From Spirochaetales bacterium (GTDB lineage: Bacteria > Spirochaetota > Leptospiria > Leptospirales > Leptonemataceae): a stretch of 64,000 bases of DNA. Below are positions 45,030-56,000 of the stretch, one piece after another. The notes under the pieces were generated by a model. That model worked only from the letters and a program-made list of their open reading frames with translations, was not told the origin of the DNA and did no database searches. The translations under genes and the position numbers were made by a program. Numbering within the stretch: the stretch's first letter is position 1; each line of letters starts with the position of its first letter. The DNA is taken from positions 434,001-498,000 of the forward strand of contig JACKOY010000001.1 of the NCBI GenBank assembly GCA_024233935.1, in the 5' to 3' direction.

Positions 45030-48000
45030 ATGGCAGTAAAAACGCGCCATAATGAAATCCTAACGCAGCGCCTATCCTACACGGTGCGGCTGGGTGGAGC
45101 CGCGAGCTTTGTTGCGCTGACGTTTTTTACGGGCTATGCGCTGCTCTCTCTATTGGGTCTTTTCGCCCTGAGCCTCTCTCTGGCGTGGGCGATCGTCGTG
45201 GAGCGACGTAATCAGCTTTCTTCCGCCGCCGCCTCGCGAAGCAGTTCCTATTTTCGCACGAGCATTGACCTTCTGGGCCTGACACTCTTTGTGCATCTGA
45301 CCGGGAATGTTCATTCTTTCCTGATCATGGTTTACGTCGTCGTTACGGCGTTGAGTTCTATCAAAGAAAAAAGGCAGATCGGCCTTTTCGCTGCTTTTGG
45401 CGGCGCGCTGTGCCTGGGGTTGCTCAGCGCCCTGGTCGGTCTGGGGCTTGTGCCCGACATCAACCTGCTCACTCCCCGCTACGAATACAGTCGGGCCTAC
45501 GGCGTAGCGGCTCCGGTGTTTTTGCTCGGCGCCAGCCTGCTGGTGCATTTTGTGATTTACGGCCTTTACAATGGGATGACTGCCGCGCTGGCCGCTGCCG
45601 AAACGGAGACCGAGCAGTCTGTGATGGCGATGGTGCTCGCCGAAAAGGCGCGCTTTGAAGTTGAAGCTTACAACGAATTCTCCCGGAAACTCAACTCAAC
45701 CGAGTCGATCGATGAGGTCATCGATCAAATATTCGCCTACATACAGGAGAACTTCAACATCGAAGGCAACATTCTTTACCTGTACGACGAAAAACAGGAC
45801 AAACTCTACCATTATAAGTCCAACTTTCCGGATAGCTTTGCGGAAGAAGATGTTCAAACCGTACGCGAGATTCGTATTCCGATGCACGGCGAGGAAGGCG
45901 GCATTCATTCCGCCGTATTTCAGAAGCGGCGTTACGTGTACTTCTTGCGGATCCGCGATTCATTGACGCATTTCGAAAAGACCATCACCGATCGTATGCA
46001 GATCAAATCGATACTGATTGTGCCCCTTGTCGTGCGCGACCGCGTCTTTGGCATGATCGATTTCTCGAACTACAACCGGCCGCTCCGACTTACACGTTCC
46101 GATATTGACAGCATCCGGGCTTTCTGCGAACAGATTGCGGGCGCTGTGCAGAGCTCGCTATTGATCCATGAGGCACGGGAGGCCCAGCGGCATGCAGAAG
46201 AAGCGCGTCGGGAAATCGAAGAATCGCGCGAAGAGATTCGTCGTCTGAATCAATTCTCACGCACCATCAATGCGACCAGCCAGCTGGACGTGATTCTGGA
46301 TAAAATCTTTTCCTATATAAGAGAGCACTACGGGATCGAGGGCATCTGGCTGCAGTTCATCGACAGCGACAACAATGAGCTGTATACTTACAAGAATACA
46401 AAGGACCTGCTGAGCCGCGACCAACTCGACTATATTCGCAATCTGCGCGTACCCCTGGGACCCGAGGGTGGCATTGCCTACGACGTTTATGCCCGCAAGC
46501 GGCCCTTCTATCTTGCGAAGCGACCGCGCTCCTTTAAGTACGCTGTCGATCAGACCCATGTGGATGTTCTGAATATCGAATCTGCGCTCTACGTGCCGCT
46601 CCTGATCGGAGACCGGGTTGTGGCCGTTATATCGTTCACCCGTTACCACGAAAAGCTGCGTCTATCCCGAAAGGAGATCGATAGCATTACCGGGTTTTGC
46701 CAGCAGATCGCCGGGGCGATCAACAACTCCCACCTGCATGCGGAAAGCGAACTCTCCCGCATGATGGCCGAGCAGAGCCTTGCCGAAGTGCAGCAATTGA
46801 AGGCCCAGCAGGATTTGGACTACTATCTGACTTCGAACCTGGTCGAACCCCTGACCGGTATTCACGTCAACAGCGAAACCGTCGAAGTTGTGGAGATTAC
46901 CCGGCAGAAGAAACGTTTTCCCTATATGAGATGGACCTGCGAAATAGGGGGCGATCTTTGCCTGGGTTACAGCCTTCGACTGGGGGACCGTCCCTACACC
47001 GCGGTTTTAAATGCGGACGCCATGGGCAAGTCGTTGCAGGGAGCCGGCGGCATACTCGTGCTTGGTTCGGTCTTTAGAAACATTGTCGATCGCACGCCGG
47101 AGTCCAGGTACCAATACCCGGAACAGTGGCTCAAAAACGCCTATCGGGACCTGGACAATATCTTCCGGGCCTTCGACGGCAGTATGTACATCACCAGCTT
47201 TGTGGCCCTGATCGACGACAACACGGGCCTGGTTTATTACATCAACGCGGAACACCCTCCACCGGTTCTTTTGCGCGACGGTAAGGCCGAATTTCTGAAG
47301 CCGCCACACAAGATACAGAAACTGGGCTTTCTCCTGGGGCAATTGCGTGTTTCGGTGGCGCTGTTTCGCATGGAGCCCGGGGACTTCTTGATTACCGGTT
47401 CCGATGGCCGCGAAGACATCATGATTCGGGCCGGCGGGGAAAGAACGCCCGGCATGAACACGGACGAAGACTTGTTCCTGCGCGTCGTGGAAGAAGCCCG
47501 GGGAGAACTGGACGAGGTGCACCGCCTGCTGCAAAATACCGGCACCCTCACCGACGACCTATCCCTGCTGCGCATCGGTTATCACAATACCACGCCAGGA
47601 GCCCCCGTTCACCTGGACCTGGCGATCGTTCGGAATTTGCTCGAAGAGACACGCAAACATCTTTCCGCGAAACGTCTTGCAAAAGCCGAAAAGACAATCC
47701 TGCCCGTCGCCGAGGACGTAGTGAACTCGGGCTATTCAGAAGTCGGTGAGCTTAACGAGGCGCTTGGTGAACTGATGCGCCTTGCGATGCAGGTGTTGCG
47801 CCGACGCAAAAAGCCGGGTCAGGCGCGGGAGTTGGCCGTGCGTTACTCACACCTGCATCCGGAAGCCACCTTCATTCTGGAGGAGGCTGCCCGGGCGTGC
47901 CAGGAAGACAACGATCCCCAGGCCGCCACGGACTTCAGCGAGCGGGTTTACATTCGGGAACCGGGCAACCAGGAAAACCTGATCTTCTTGCTTCGATTGC

Positions 48001-48143
48001 ATATCGTGCTTCGGAACCGATCCCGGGTGGACCATCTGTTCCGACGATTGCGTGAGTCGAACCTGCCGCCTGACCAGGTGGAAGAGCTCGAACGTGAGGT
48101 TCGCGACGCCTTTGAGCAGGCCTACCGGCCGGCGGCCCCGTGA
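45030..48143 (+). CDS. Membrane GAF-GAF-SpoIIE phosphatase with helical tail
   Basis: 1037 residues from the ATG at 45030. Six membrane helices (about 20-190), then two GAF domains (roughly 225-385 and 415-575, for example VEAYNEFSRKLNST and LNQFSRTINAT mark the two starts), a PP2C/SpoIIE domain with VNCxxGGDL-like GGDLCLGYS, DAMGKSLQGAGG and GSDGRED, and a ~150-residue helical, possibly TPR C-terminus. The phosphatase acidic residues D (GGD), D (DAMGK) and D (SDG) are present. Likely dephosphorylates a STAS protein in response to a small ligand or redox signal. Confidence 0.87.
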   Translation: MAVKTRHNEILTQRLSYTVRLGGAASFVALTFFTGYALLSLLGLFALSLSLAWAIVVERRNQLSSAAASRSSSYFRTSIDLLGLTLFVHLTGNVHSFLIMVYVVVTALSSIKEKRQIGLFAAFGGALCLGLLSALVGLGLVPDINLLTPRYEYSRAYGVAAPVFLLGASLLVHFVIYGLYNGMTAALAAAETETEQSVMAMVLAEKARFEVEAYNEFSRKLNSTESIDEVIDQIFAYIQENFNIEGNILYLYDEKQDKLYHYKSNFPDSFAEEDVQTVREIRIPMHGEEGGIHSAVFQKRRYVYFLRIRDSLTHFEKTITDRMQIKSILIVPLVVRDRVFGMIDFSNYNRPLRLTRSDIDSIRAFCEQIAGAVQSSLLIHEAREAQRHAEEARREIEESREEIRRLNQFSRTINATSQLDVILDKIFSYIREHYGIEGIWLQFIDSDNNELYTYKNTKDLLSRDQLDYIRNLRVPLGPEGGIAYDVYARKRPFYLAKRPRSFKYAVDQTHVDVLNIESALYVPLLIGDRVVAVISFTRYHEKLRLSRKEIDSITGFCQQIAGAINNSHLHAESELSRMMAEQSLAEVQQLKAQQDLDYYLTSNLVEPLTGIHVNSETVEVVEITRQKKRFPYMRWTCEIGGDLCLGYSLRLGDRPYTAVLNADAMGKSLQGAGGILVLGSVFRNIVDRTPESRYQYPEQWLKNAYRDLDNIFRAFDGSMYITSFVALIDDNTGLVYYINAEHPPPVLLRDGKAEFLKPPHKIQKLGFLLGQLRVSVALFRMEPGDFLITGSDGREDIMIRAGGERTPGMNTDEDLFLRVVEEARGELDEVHRLLQNTGTLTDDLSLLRIGYHNTTPGAPVHLDLAIVRNLLEETRKHLSAKRLAKAEKTILPVAEDVVNSGYSEVGELNEALGELMRLAMQVLRRRKKPGQARELAVRYSHLHPEATFILEEAARACQEDNDPQAATDFSERVYIREPGNQENLIFLLRLHIVLRNRSRVDHLFRRLRESNLPPDQVEELEREVRDAFEQAYRPAAP

Positions 48144-48281
48144 TCAAGGTCTCACTTTTTGAGATGGTGCGGAATGACGGGAGTCGACGGGCCGGCGGCG
48201 TTTTTCCGGACGCCTGCGCTTGCGGTCGTACGCCGGCGCGAAGCCCTTCCAGAACGATCTGGAGTCCGGTTCCATCAGCGA

Positions 48282-49595
48282 TCAAACCAGACGGTAGATG
48301 GCGACCGGTTGCTTTCTTCCGCGGATCGGGATCTCTGCAATGCGATGAGCCTGTTCACGGTCGGCGATCACGCTGGCGACGGCCTCTGTGACCAAAACGG
48401 TAGAGCCGTACTCTTTATTCAAAGCCTCTACGCGCGAAGCGAGGTTCACGATGTCCCCGATGATGGTGTATTCCTTTCTATCATTGGAGCCCACGTTGCC
48501 CGTCATCGCCTCTCCGGCGTGGATGCCAATGCCGATGCGCGTTTCGGGTACAATGCCCTGCGCCACCAGGTCCTGTACCCGGGCGCTGATGGCGCGAGCA
48601 GCCCGGACGGCGTTGCGCACGTCTCCGTTTTCGTCCGAGATGGGCGCGCCAAAAACGGCCATGAAGCCGTCCCCCAAAAATTTGTTCACGATGCCATTGT
48701 GCTGGTTTACGATATCGATCAATGGCGCAAAGAGCGCGTTCAGATACTCAATGACTTCGGCCGGCGAACGGTGCTCAGAAAAACCCGTGAAGTTACGAAT
48801 GTCGAGAAATAGAATGCACACGTGGCGCATTTCGGCCGGTAGATCGAGCCGCTGGGAAAGCAAACGATCCACCACCTGGGGCGAAACGTACTGCCCAAAA
48901 AGACCGACAATGTCATCCCGCTCGCGAAGCAAGTTTACAGAAGCCTGCAGCCGCTTCGCCAGTTCACTCGACACAAAGCCGGCCACAACACCCGCGGCCG
49001 CAAGCAGAACGCAACGCGCCACAAGCCAGGGACGCGCAGTAAGGTACGTCGGAGCAAGGTCCGGATTGTAGTCCGGCAAATTCGTAAGATAATAGGCCAG
49101 CAGGCCGTATTCGACCGCCGCAACCAGGCTCGTGAACACGCTGAGCCCGAATCGCAGTCGCACAATCGAAAGCATGATGAAAGCGAAATAGATCAAAAAG
49201 CCAGGTGCATAGAGAGCCGGAATGGGACCGATCACATCGGCCGCAAAAAACAAAATCGCGGTTGGCAGCGAAGTCTCCACGAATGCGTTTATGAAACGAC
49301 CAAATTCCGGGAAGTGGCGGCGGGATCGGATGGCGCGGGTCAGGGCAAACTGTAGAAACAATTCATAGGCCGTGGCGACGGCCAGCGCGACGATCACGAC
49401 ACCGAAGGGGAAGCGTCCTCCCAGTTGCTCTTCAATAGCAGCTCTAAAAAACAAGAACGCTATCGTCCAGGCCGTGAGACCGAAAGCGAAAATACTCAGC
49501 AGAATGCGGCACCGCAAACGTTCGCCTTTGATGACCTCGTGTGCAAGGGCGCTATCCAGAGTGAGTTCGGTAATTTTCAAGGAGGGCTTTCCCAT
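48282..49595 (-). CDS. Adenylate/guanylate cyclase with membrane domain
   Basis: 437 residues, RBS AAGGAGG. Six hydrophobic helices in residues ~30-205, then a class III cyclase domain from about 240: first metal Asp in FLDIRNFTGFSE, second in KFLGDGFMAVFG, the Lys-specifying RKEYTIIGD segment and the VNLASRVE transition-state Asn/Arg. It should make cAMP (purine selection from sequence only). Preceded by an unknown gene whose end overlaps its start. Confidence 0.9.
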   Translation of the reverse strand: MGKPSLKITELTLDSALAHEVIKGERLRCRILLSIFAFGLTAWTIAFLFFRAAIEEQLGGRFPFGVVIVALAVATAYELFLQFALTRAIRSRRHFPEFGRFINAFVETSLPTAILFFAADVIGPIPALYAPGFLIYFAFIMLSIVRLRFGLSVFTSLVAAVEYGLLAYYLTNLPDYNPDLAPTYLTARPWLVARCVLLAAAGVVAGFVSSELAKRLQASVNLLRERDDIVGLFGQYVSPQVVDRLLSQRLDLPAEMRHVCILFLDIRNFTGFSEHRSPAEVIEYLNALFAPLIDIVNQHNGIVNKFLGDGFMAVFGAPISDENGDVRNAVRAARAISARVQDLVAQGIVPETRIGIGIHAGEAMTGNVGSNDRKEYTIIGDIVNLASRVEALNKEYGSTVLVTEAVASVIADREQAHRIAEIPIRGRKQPVAIYRLV

Positions 49596-50245
49596 AACAT
49601 CTCCATTGTATCCCGATCCTGGATTTCTTCCAGGCTCAGGTACTCGGGGCCGAAGAAATCGACCATGCGCACCAAAAACAGATTCGTTTGCACATAAAAG
49701 GCCACGCGATTGTTCTCGATAATCCTGACCCGGGCCAGGCTGATTTCGCCGAAGGCGTTCATGAAAGCGGGCACTTTCTCCAGGAAGTACTCGATGTTCA
49801 ATAGCACCTCATCCGCAATTTCCGCGGTCTGAAAAATGTGCGGCGTGCTTGTGCACAAAGCCCGAACGAATCGGCGCTGTATGCCCGGAATGAGTTTGGA
49901 GGCGATCCGCATCAGGTCGACCGTGGCCTCGGGGTCGTACAGGCGAAAGCGACGGGCATGCAGTCGCACGAGGTTCCGGATTGTGCCCGATACGGTGAAG
50001 TCGGAACGAAATTCAACACGCTGGTAGCCCAGGGAGAAGAGCCTGTCGGCGGGACGCGGCAAGTAGATGCCATTGAAGTGAGCGGTGCCTTCGTCGGACG
50101 AGACTGCGAGCGTGTGAAGCAGGTCCGAACGCCGCGCCACGTACCGATCCAGGGCCGGGCCCAGGGCGTCGAGAGACAACACGACCTTGTACATTCGCGT
50201 GGAGAGCGGATTGGCAAACTCGTTCAGGTCGCTCAGCCACTGCAT
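49577..50245 (-). CDS. Hypothetical protein upstream of cyclase
   Basis: 222 residues from the ATG at 50245 (TTG at 50281 unlikely). Overlaps the cyclase start by 19 bases, indicating coupling. Mixed alpha/beta with GYQRVEFRSDFTVSGTIRNLVRLHAR and LLNIEYFLEKVPAFMNAFGEI; reminiscent of proteins with a heme NO/oxygen- or HAMP-less sensor fold only in vague outline. Not recognised. Confidence 0.6.
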   Translation of the reverse strand: MQWLSDLNEFANPLSTRMYKVVLSLDALGPALDRYVARRSDLLHTLAVSSDEGTAHFNGIYLPRPADRLFSLGYQRVEFRSDFTVSGTIRNLVRLHARRFRLYDPEATVDLMRIASKLIPGIQRRFVRALCTSTPHIFQTAEIADEVLLNIEYFLEKVPAFMNAFGEISLARVRIIENNRVAFYVQTNLFLVRMVDFFGPEYLSLEEIQDRDTMEMLWESPP

Positions 50246-50404
50246 GGCGCACAGGCCGCCACGCGGACTCAGGTGGGGCAATGAAATATTGCCGCGCCTG
50301 CCCGCCGAAAAGGGATCAAAAAATTAATGGTTGGCAAGGCTGGTTGAGCAGGGCTTTCGTTGGCGCGAACACGGTCCGCATTGGGCCGCAAACCAGAGGA
50401 AGCG

Positions 50405-51409
50405 ATGAAAGTAGCAGTTCTAGGATCGGGTACATTTGGCACTGCCCTCGCCAGCGTCCTGGCGGACAAAAAGGATCACGACGTTACCATCTGGACCCGC
50501 CACGCGGATCTGGCGGAAGCGATTACAAAACAACACCGCAACAGCCGTTACTTCCCCGACCTGCCGCTGCCGGAAGGCCTGAAGGCCGCGACCGACATTG
50601 AGGCCGTCCTGAGCGGGGCGGAAATGGTGGTGATTGCCATTCCGGCCCAGCAGATCTCCGGCGTTTTGCGTCAATACGGGCCGCTTCTTCCAGCCGGGGC
50701 CGCGATCGTGGGTGCGGCCAAGGGAGTCGAGGAGGGTACCCTGCGCCTGGTTTCCGAAATCTTCGAAGAAGAGCTTCCAGGTAAGTACCATCCGTATTTG
50801 AGCTATCTCAGCGGGCCGAGCTTTGCCAAAGAGATGATCCAGCGCATTCCAACCGTGGTGAGCATTGCGTCCCGGAATTCCGAAGGCGCCACCCGTGTGC
50901 AGCACGCGTTTTATAACCAGTATTTCCGAACCTACCGGACCGAGGACGTGATCGGCGTGGAGGTGGGGGGGGCGCTCAAAAACGTGATCGCCATCGCTGC
51001 CGGGGTATCGGATGGCCTGGGTTTCGGCCTGAATACCCGGGCGGCGCTCATCACCCGTGGGCTGACCGAAATCAGTCGACTCGGTGTCGCCAAGGGGGCC
51101 AATCCCATTACCTTTTTGGGGCTGGCCGGAATGGGCGACCTGGTCCTGACCTGTACCGGCGATTTGAGCCGGAATCGCACCGTGGGCATGAAACTCGGCC
51201 AGGGCAAGAAGCTCAAGGATGCCCTGGCGGAGATGAATCAGGTCGTGGAGGGCGTCTACACGGCCGATGCGGCCTATCAGCTGAGCCAGAAACTCAAGGT
51301 GGAAATGGCCATTACGGAGCAGGTCTACAAGCTGCTCTACGAGGACAAGGATCCGCTCCAGGTGACCAAAGATCTTATGTCGCGAGATTTGAAGTCCGAG
51401 TCGATTTAG
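50405..51409 (+). CDS. gpsA: Glycerol-3-phosphate dehydrogenase [NAD(P)+]
   Basis: 334 residues, RBS AGAGGAAG. Rossmann start VAVLGSGTFGTAL, the catalytic Lys in GGALKNVIAIAAG, NTRAALITRG and the C-terminal motif AEMNQVVEGVYTA. Makes sn-glycerol-3-phosphate for phospholipids from dihydroxyacetone phosphate. Confidence 0.94.
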   Translation: MKVAVLGSGTFGTALASVLADKKDHDVTIWTRHADLAEAITKQHRNSRYFPDLPLPEGLKAATDIEAVLSGAEMVVIAIPAQQISGVLRQYGPLLPAGAAIVGAAKGVEEGTLRLVSEIFEEELPGKYHPYLSYLSGPSFAKEMIQRIPTVVSIASRNSEGATRVQHAFYNQYFRTYRTEDVIGVEVGGALKNVIAIAAGVSDGLGFGLNTRAALITRGLTEISRLGVAKGANPITFLGLAGMGDLVLTCTGDLSRNRTVGMKLGQGKKLKDALAEMNQVVEGVYTADAAYQLSQKLKVEMAITEQVYKLLYEDKDPLQVTKDLMSRDLKSESI

Positions 51410-51496
51410 GACTTGCCGAAGCCCCCCGGAAGTGGCAAACTGCTCTGGTGCTCTTTTTTCGACCCCATTCGAGGGTCGGATGGAGGTTTCTCTGGC

Positions 51497-53002
51497 ATGA
51501 GTCCCCTTTCCCGGCCCTCGGGGCCCGTTCCCCGTAGCCTGATTGCGCGCCTGGCCCTGGTTTTGGGCCTGGTGCCCCTGGCGCTTCCGGCTCAAGAGAC
51601 CGGCGAGCCGCTCTCGGTGCGCCTCTCCGAAGGAGAGAGCGAGCAATTGCGCATTCCCGCCCGCCGCATGGGGCTGGAGGTCTACGTGGAGATCCCGGCC
51701 GCCGAACCGGGCGTCCCGGCTCTGTTTCAGCTATTGGTCGAGGGACAGGGACCTTCCCATGCCGATATCGGCCTGCGGTTGATGGAACCGGCGCGGGGAC
51801 CGACGGTGGATAGCGACCTGGGCGCCAGCTACCAGCGGGAGGAACTGCTGTTCCGGGAATCGGGCAGTTATCGGGTCGAGGTGTTTCAGTTGAATGACCC
51901 CCCGGTGGCGTTGCCCATCTCTCTTTCCCTGAAGCGTGTTGAGGCAACCGGGCTGGAAACGGGCGCCGTGATCAGCGGCCAGACCGGCGGCGAGTTCCAT
52001 TCGGACTTCTTTGGCTTTGAGCTGGCAGGTCAGGATCGACAACTGGTGCTTCTGGGTGAAGAGACCGACCGCAATCTGGAGCTGGTGCTGGTGGACCTGG
52101 AAGGCGAGCCCATCGCCCGGGATGAGAACGATAACGGAAACGGATCGGCCGAGCGCTTCCTTCTCAGCGGCATGGCTCCCGGTTTCTACTTTGCGGCCGT
52201 TCGCGAGCGGGGTGCCTCACGCGGGCAGGCCGGCTACACGATCGCACTTCTGGAACCCGGGGTGGCCTACTCGCCCCCGGAGGGGGACTATCACAGCGTG
52301 GTGGCCGCCAAAGACGGCGAGCCGATCGACATGCGGGAGACCACCGGTGGCGCGGCCCTCACTCCGGGCCGTCCAGTGCAGGAACAACTGACACCGGAGT
52401 TACCCCGTCGTCGGCACCGCATTGAAGTGGGCCTGGAACCGCTGCTCATCGACGTAAATGGGGGCGATCACGATCTGTCCATCCAGGTCAGCGGGGTCTT
52501 TTCGTATCGGGCGGACTTCGATGTGGGCAAGGAACGCGGCCACGAGCTTCTGGTCCTTCCGTACCCCGGGATTTACGACCTGACCGTGCAGTACAGCCGC
52601 TACGTAGGTGAAGAACCCATTCCCTACGTGGTCCGGGCGGATCCTATGGCCTTGCACAATCTGCAACCGGGCCAGTTTCTCGATCATTCGTTGCATCCGG
52701 ACGACCTGCGACTGTATCGCATGCAGATTACTTTCAATACTCCGATGGTCCTGGATGTGAAGGGTTCCGGTTTGATGGCTGATTCCGGGGACCTGCTTCT
52801 GACGGTCTACCGTCGGAACGCGGACGATACTTACGAAGTTCAGAACTACGACTCGGACCTGAACGGCCACACCGGCTACGAGAGTGTTCGCCTGAGCGAA
52901 CCGGGTGAGTATTTCCTGGTTGTGCGGCAGGGAGCCGGCACACCGCGACAGATCAGCTATCGCGTTGAGCTAGCGGAGAATCCGGTTCTTTCGCAACCCT
53001 GA
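51497..53002 (+). CDS. Exported beta-sandwich repeat protein
   Basis: 501 residues, RBS GGAGG; signal peptide (LIARLALVLGLVPLALPAQ). The mature protein has three or four beta-rich segments of the pre-peptidase C-terminal type: each has a run like GSYRVEVFQLND, GFYFAAVRERG, GIYDLTVQYSR, GEYFLVVRQGAG. No enzyme motif. It follows gpsA by 87 bases, and its last 33 bases overlap the transporter gene on the other strand. Probably envelope or secreted binding protein. Confidence 0.72.
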   Translation: MSPLSRPSGPVPRSLIARLALVLGLVPLALPAQETGEPLSVRLSEGESEQLRIPARRMGLEVYVEIPAAEPGVPALFQLLVEGQGPSHADIGLRLMEPARGPTVDSDLGASYQREELLFRESGSYRVEVFQLNDPPVALPISLSLKRVEATGLETGAVISGQTGGEFHSDFFGFELAGQDRQLVLLGEETDRNLELVLVDLEGEPIARDENDNGNGSAERFLLSGMAPGFYFAAVRERGASRGQAGYTIALLEPGVAYSPPEGDYHSVVAAKDGEPIDMRETTGGAALTPGRPVQEQLTPELPRRRHRIEVGLEPLLIDVNGGDHDLSIQVSGVFSYRADFDVGKERGHELLVLPYPGIYDLTVQYSRYVGEEPIPYVVRADPMALHNLQPGQFLDHSLHPDDLRLYRMQITFNTPMVLDVKGSGLMADSGDLLLTVYRRNADDTYEVQNYDSDLNGHTGYESVRLSEPGEYFLVVRQGAGTPRQISYRVELAENPVLSQP

Positions 53003-56000
53003 GGGTGAACTCTCGGCATCGGGCGGGCCTTCCTGCTGGTAGGTCAACTTCAGCGTCGCTTCGCGCAACCGTCGACTGATGGTTTTGAAGAGCGCGAAGG
53101 CGATTTGCGGTCGAGCCAGAAGCAGGCGTTGAAAATCGTCTCGTTTGATTGCCAGCAGAGTCGCGGGCTTTTGAACTTCCACCGAAGCAGAACGCGGTTC
53201 GTGGTCCAGAATCGACATTTCTCCGAAACAATCGCGCTCCTCCAGAATTTGCAGCGTTATGTTGCTACCGCGAAACACGCGGACCTTACCCCGAATGATA
53301 ATGTAAAGGGCGTCGCCCGGATCGTTCTCATGAAATATGGTCTGGCCGGACCGAAAGCTGCGTTCCCGCGCGATGTCGTTGATCCATTGCAGATCTTCCC
53401 CGTCCACATCCTCGAACAGGGGAACGCTGCGCAAAAAGAGAAGTCTTTCCATCTGGTTCTTCATGGCTTTCGCCTCCGGACGGCGCATTTTTGCACCGAC
53501 AGTTTGACCCAGCAAGTGCAGGGCGTAAAGCGCGTTGCGACGAACAAACAAGCTCCGGCTGCTCGAGATTTCCTGGAGCCTGGGCCCCAACTCACGCATG
53601 CGCAGCTGACCGATGGCGAAGGCCGCGCATCCCCGAAGCCAGTACGAATAGCGGCGTTCGGTAAGCGCCTCAAGTACGAGACGCAAATCGGGAAGGTTCA
53701 GGCCGGACCGGTCTTTTATATGTTTTTGTTCCAGCAATATGACAAGTGGTTTGGCGTCGGGCGTGCTGCCTTCGATTGCCTCAAGCGCTTCGGCCCGTGA
53801 TCGAGGATCTGCCGAGCGCAGGTCGCGCGCCGCAGCCCGAATGGAGAAGGGGTCACCCAGTAGTTCCAGGCACTTGAGGGCTACCGACTCGCGACGATCC
53901 GATTCGCGGCGCAACGCATCCACCAGGAGGCTGACGGCCTGGGTGTTGCGGTGCGCTTCGAGCGCGGTCAGATACCTCAGCTCTTCCCCGATATTTGCAA
54001 CGATTGCCTGGAAAGAGCGCGTGATGCGATCGAGCAGTTCCTTTGGGAAATAGCGCGCCAGGTTTTCGAGGGCCAGGTCGCCATCTTCGGTGAGCACCGC
54101 CGTCTTTACCCGCGTAAGCGCGTCGAGAGCCGCGTCTTCCACGCGCACCGTGGTGCCCGCCAGCAGGTCGGCCAGGACCGATATGCTGGCGGTGCTGCCG
54201 ATGTTTCCCAGGCAGGCAATGATGTTGGCCTTGGTCTGGTCGTTGTGGTTACCGTGCAGGAGGGCTATGTGAAGCGCTGCCAGAGCCGCCAGGCCCTGAG
54301 AACTGATGGTCTCCACGGCCTTGAGTCCCAGCCGCTCACGTCCCAAAAACGGGAGCAGGTGTTCGACCAGATCCTCGTCGGGAACATGACCGATGGCTTC
54401 GATGGCGCTCAGCAGTACGTCATCCCGCCGCGCGCGAAGCAGACGGAGCAGTATGGGAAGCAGCTGCACGCGCGGTACTTCCTGGATGATGTGGGCGGCC
54501 CGGATACGGTCCGCAGGTCGGCGGCTCTCCGCAAAATGATAGAGCGCCTGCACCGCGGGATTGCGGCGGTCGAACCGCTCCCGGTTGCGTAGCAGGGCGA
54601 TCACAGACTCGGTCCGCACATCCGGCGAGTGATCCTTGAGCATGGGCAAGAGGAGCCCGGCAGCCGCAGAACTGTCCAGGTGTCCGATGGCACGGGCGGC
54701 CGCCGCGCGCACTTCGGCGTCGTTCGACTCCAGGTGGTTGGCCACCGGAGGGACCAGAGCAGGGCTGCCGTTTCGGGCCAGGACCCCCAGAATCTCGACC
54801 CGCACATCGTCCCTGGCTGTGCCGAGGGCCGGAATGAGCATGGCGCCCAGGGCCTCTCCCTGTTCTACGGACTCAAGAACGTTCAGCGCGAACAAGGCCA
54901 CATCGTACTCGCCGGATTCCAAAGAGCGCAGCAACGAGTCCCGGGAGACTCCGGCTCCGCGTTGGTGCAGTGTCGTAAGCGCTGTCCGCCGCACATCGAC
55001 ATTGCGAGAGCTCAGATTATCAACCAGCGTTTCCAGATAGTCGCGTCGCACGCGTAGCGCAATCGCAAGCCAGGCCAGACACAGGCCGAAAGCGGAAATA
55101 GCCAAAAGAAAGTCCGGCGCGCCGGTGCGGGTCAGAAGAAGCAGAAGCAATCCGGCCAGCACGGTGCACAAAGGCTCCACCGTGCCCGTGATGAACGCCC
55201 GGCTGCGTCCGCGGATTTCCTCCGGCAGGGAGTTAAACGACAGCTGCATCGCTGAGTCTCCCAGGGAGGTGAACATGGTTTCATCGCTGAACCGGGCCAG
55301 AATTGCCAGAGATGGACGCATGGACAGTGGTCCAGGCGCTGGCGTGGCCGGTAGCAGACCGCGCAACATCAAAGCGCCGGTTCCAATGAGCAGGCTGCCC
55401 GGATGCGCGAGCACCATGGTCCCGGCGCCGAAGCGCTGCAGCAAGCGGCCAGAAATGAATAGCTGTAGCAGAAGCCCGGTCAGCGACACCGCGCTGTTGT
55501 AGATGCCAAGAAAAGAACTCAAGCGATCGGGGCCGGGAAAAATGTCATCCATGGCGGAGTAGAACTGGTACTCGACCAAATAGATCACCAGCCACATGGG
55601 CAAGGACAGGTAAGCCAGTCGGCGCACCAGGGCGTAGCTCCACACGCTACGCAGGGTCGCGAAATACCCCTCCCGGCGTGCGAGGCCGAAGGAAAGCTCT
55701 TCGCCGTGATGACTACGACGCACCCAGGACGCCAGGGGTGCGCCCAGGAGAAGCAACACCACCGTGATGAGAAGCAGGTTGATCGTTCCGAGGGACCGAG
55801 CCGCGAGGTGCGTGAGTCCACCGCCCAGAATGACGCCGACCAGGCCGGCCCCGCCGACGAGGGGAAACAGACGCTTGCCCTCCCGGGGGTCGAAGACGCT
55901 GTTCGCCAGAGTCCAGAAATGGATCAAGAAGAGCAGAGTGTAGATCTCGGACGTGGCGAACAGGGCGTACGGAAACCATCGATAGCCCCGCGGGTAGATG

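Noticed and set aside
50420..51646. 408-codon reverse open frame over gpsA
   Set aside because: Opposite to gpsA, which has complete catalytic motifs and a ribosome site.
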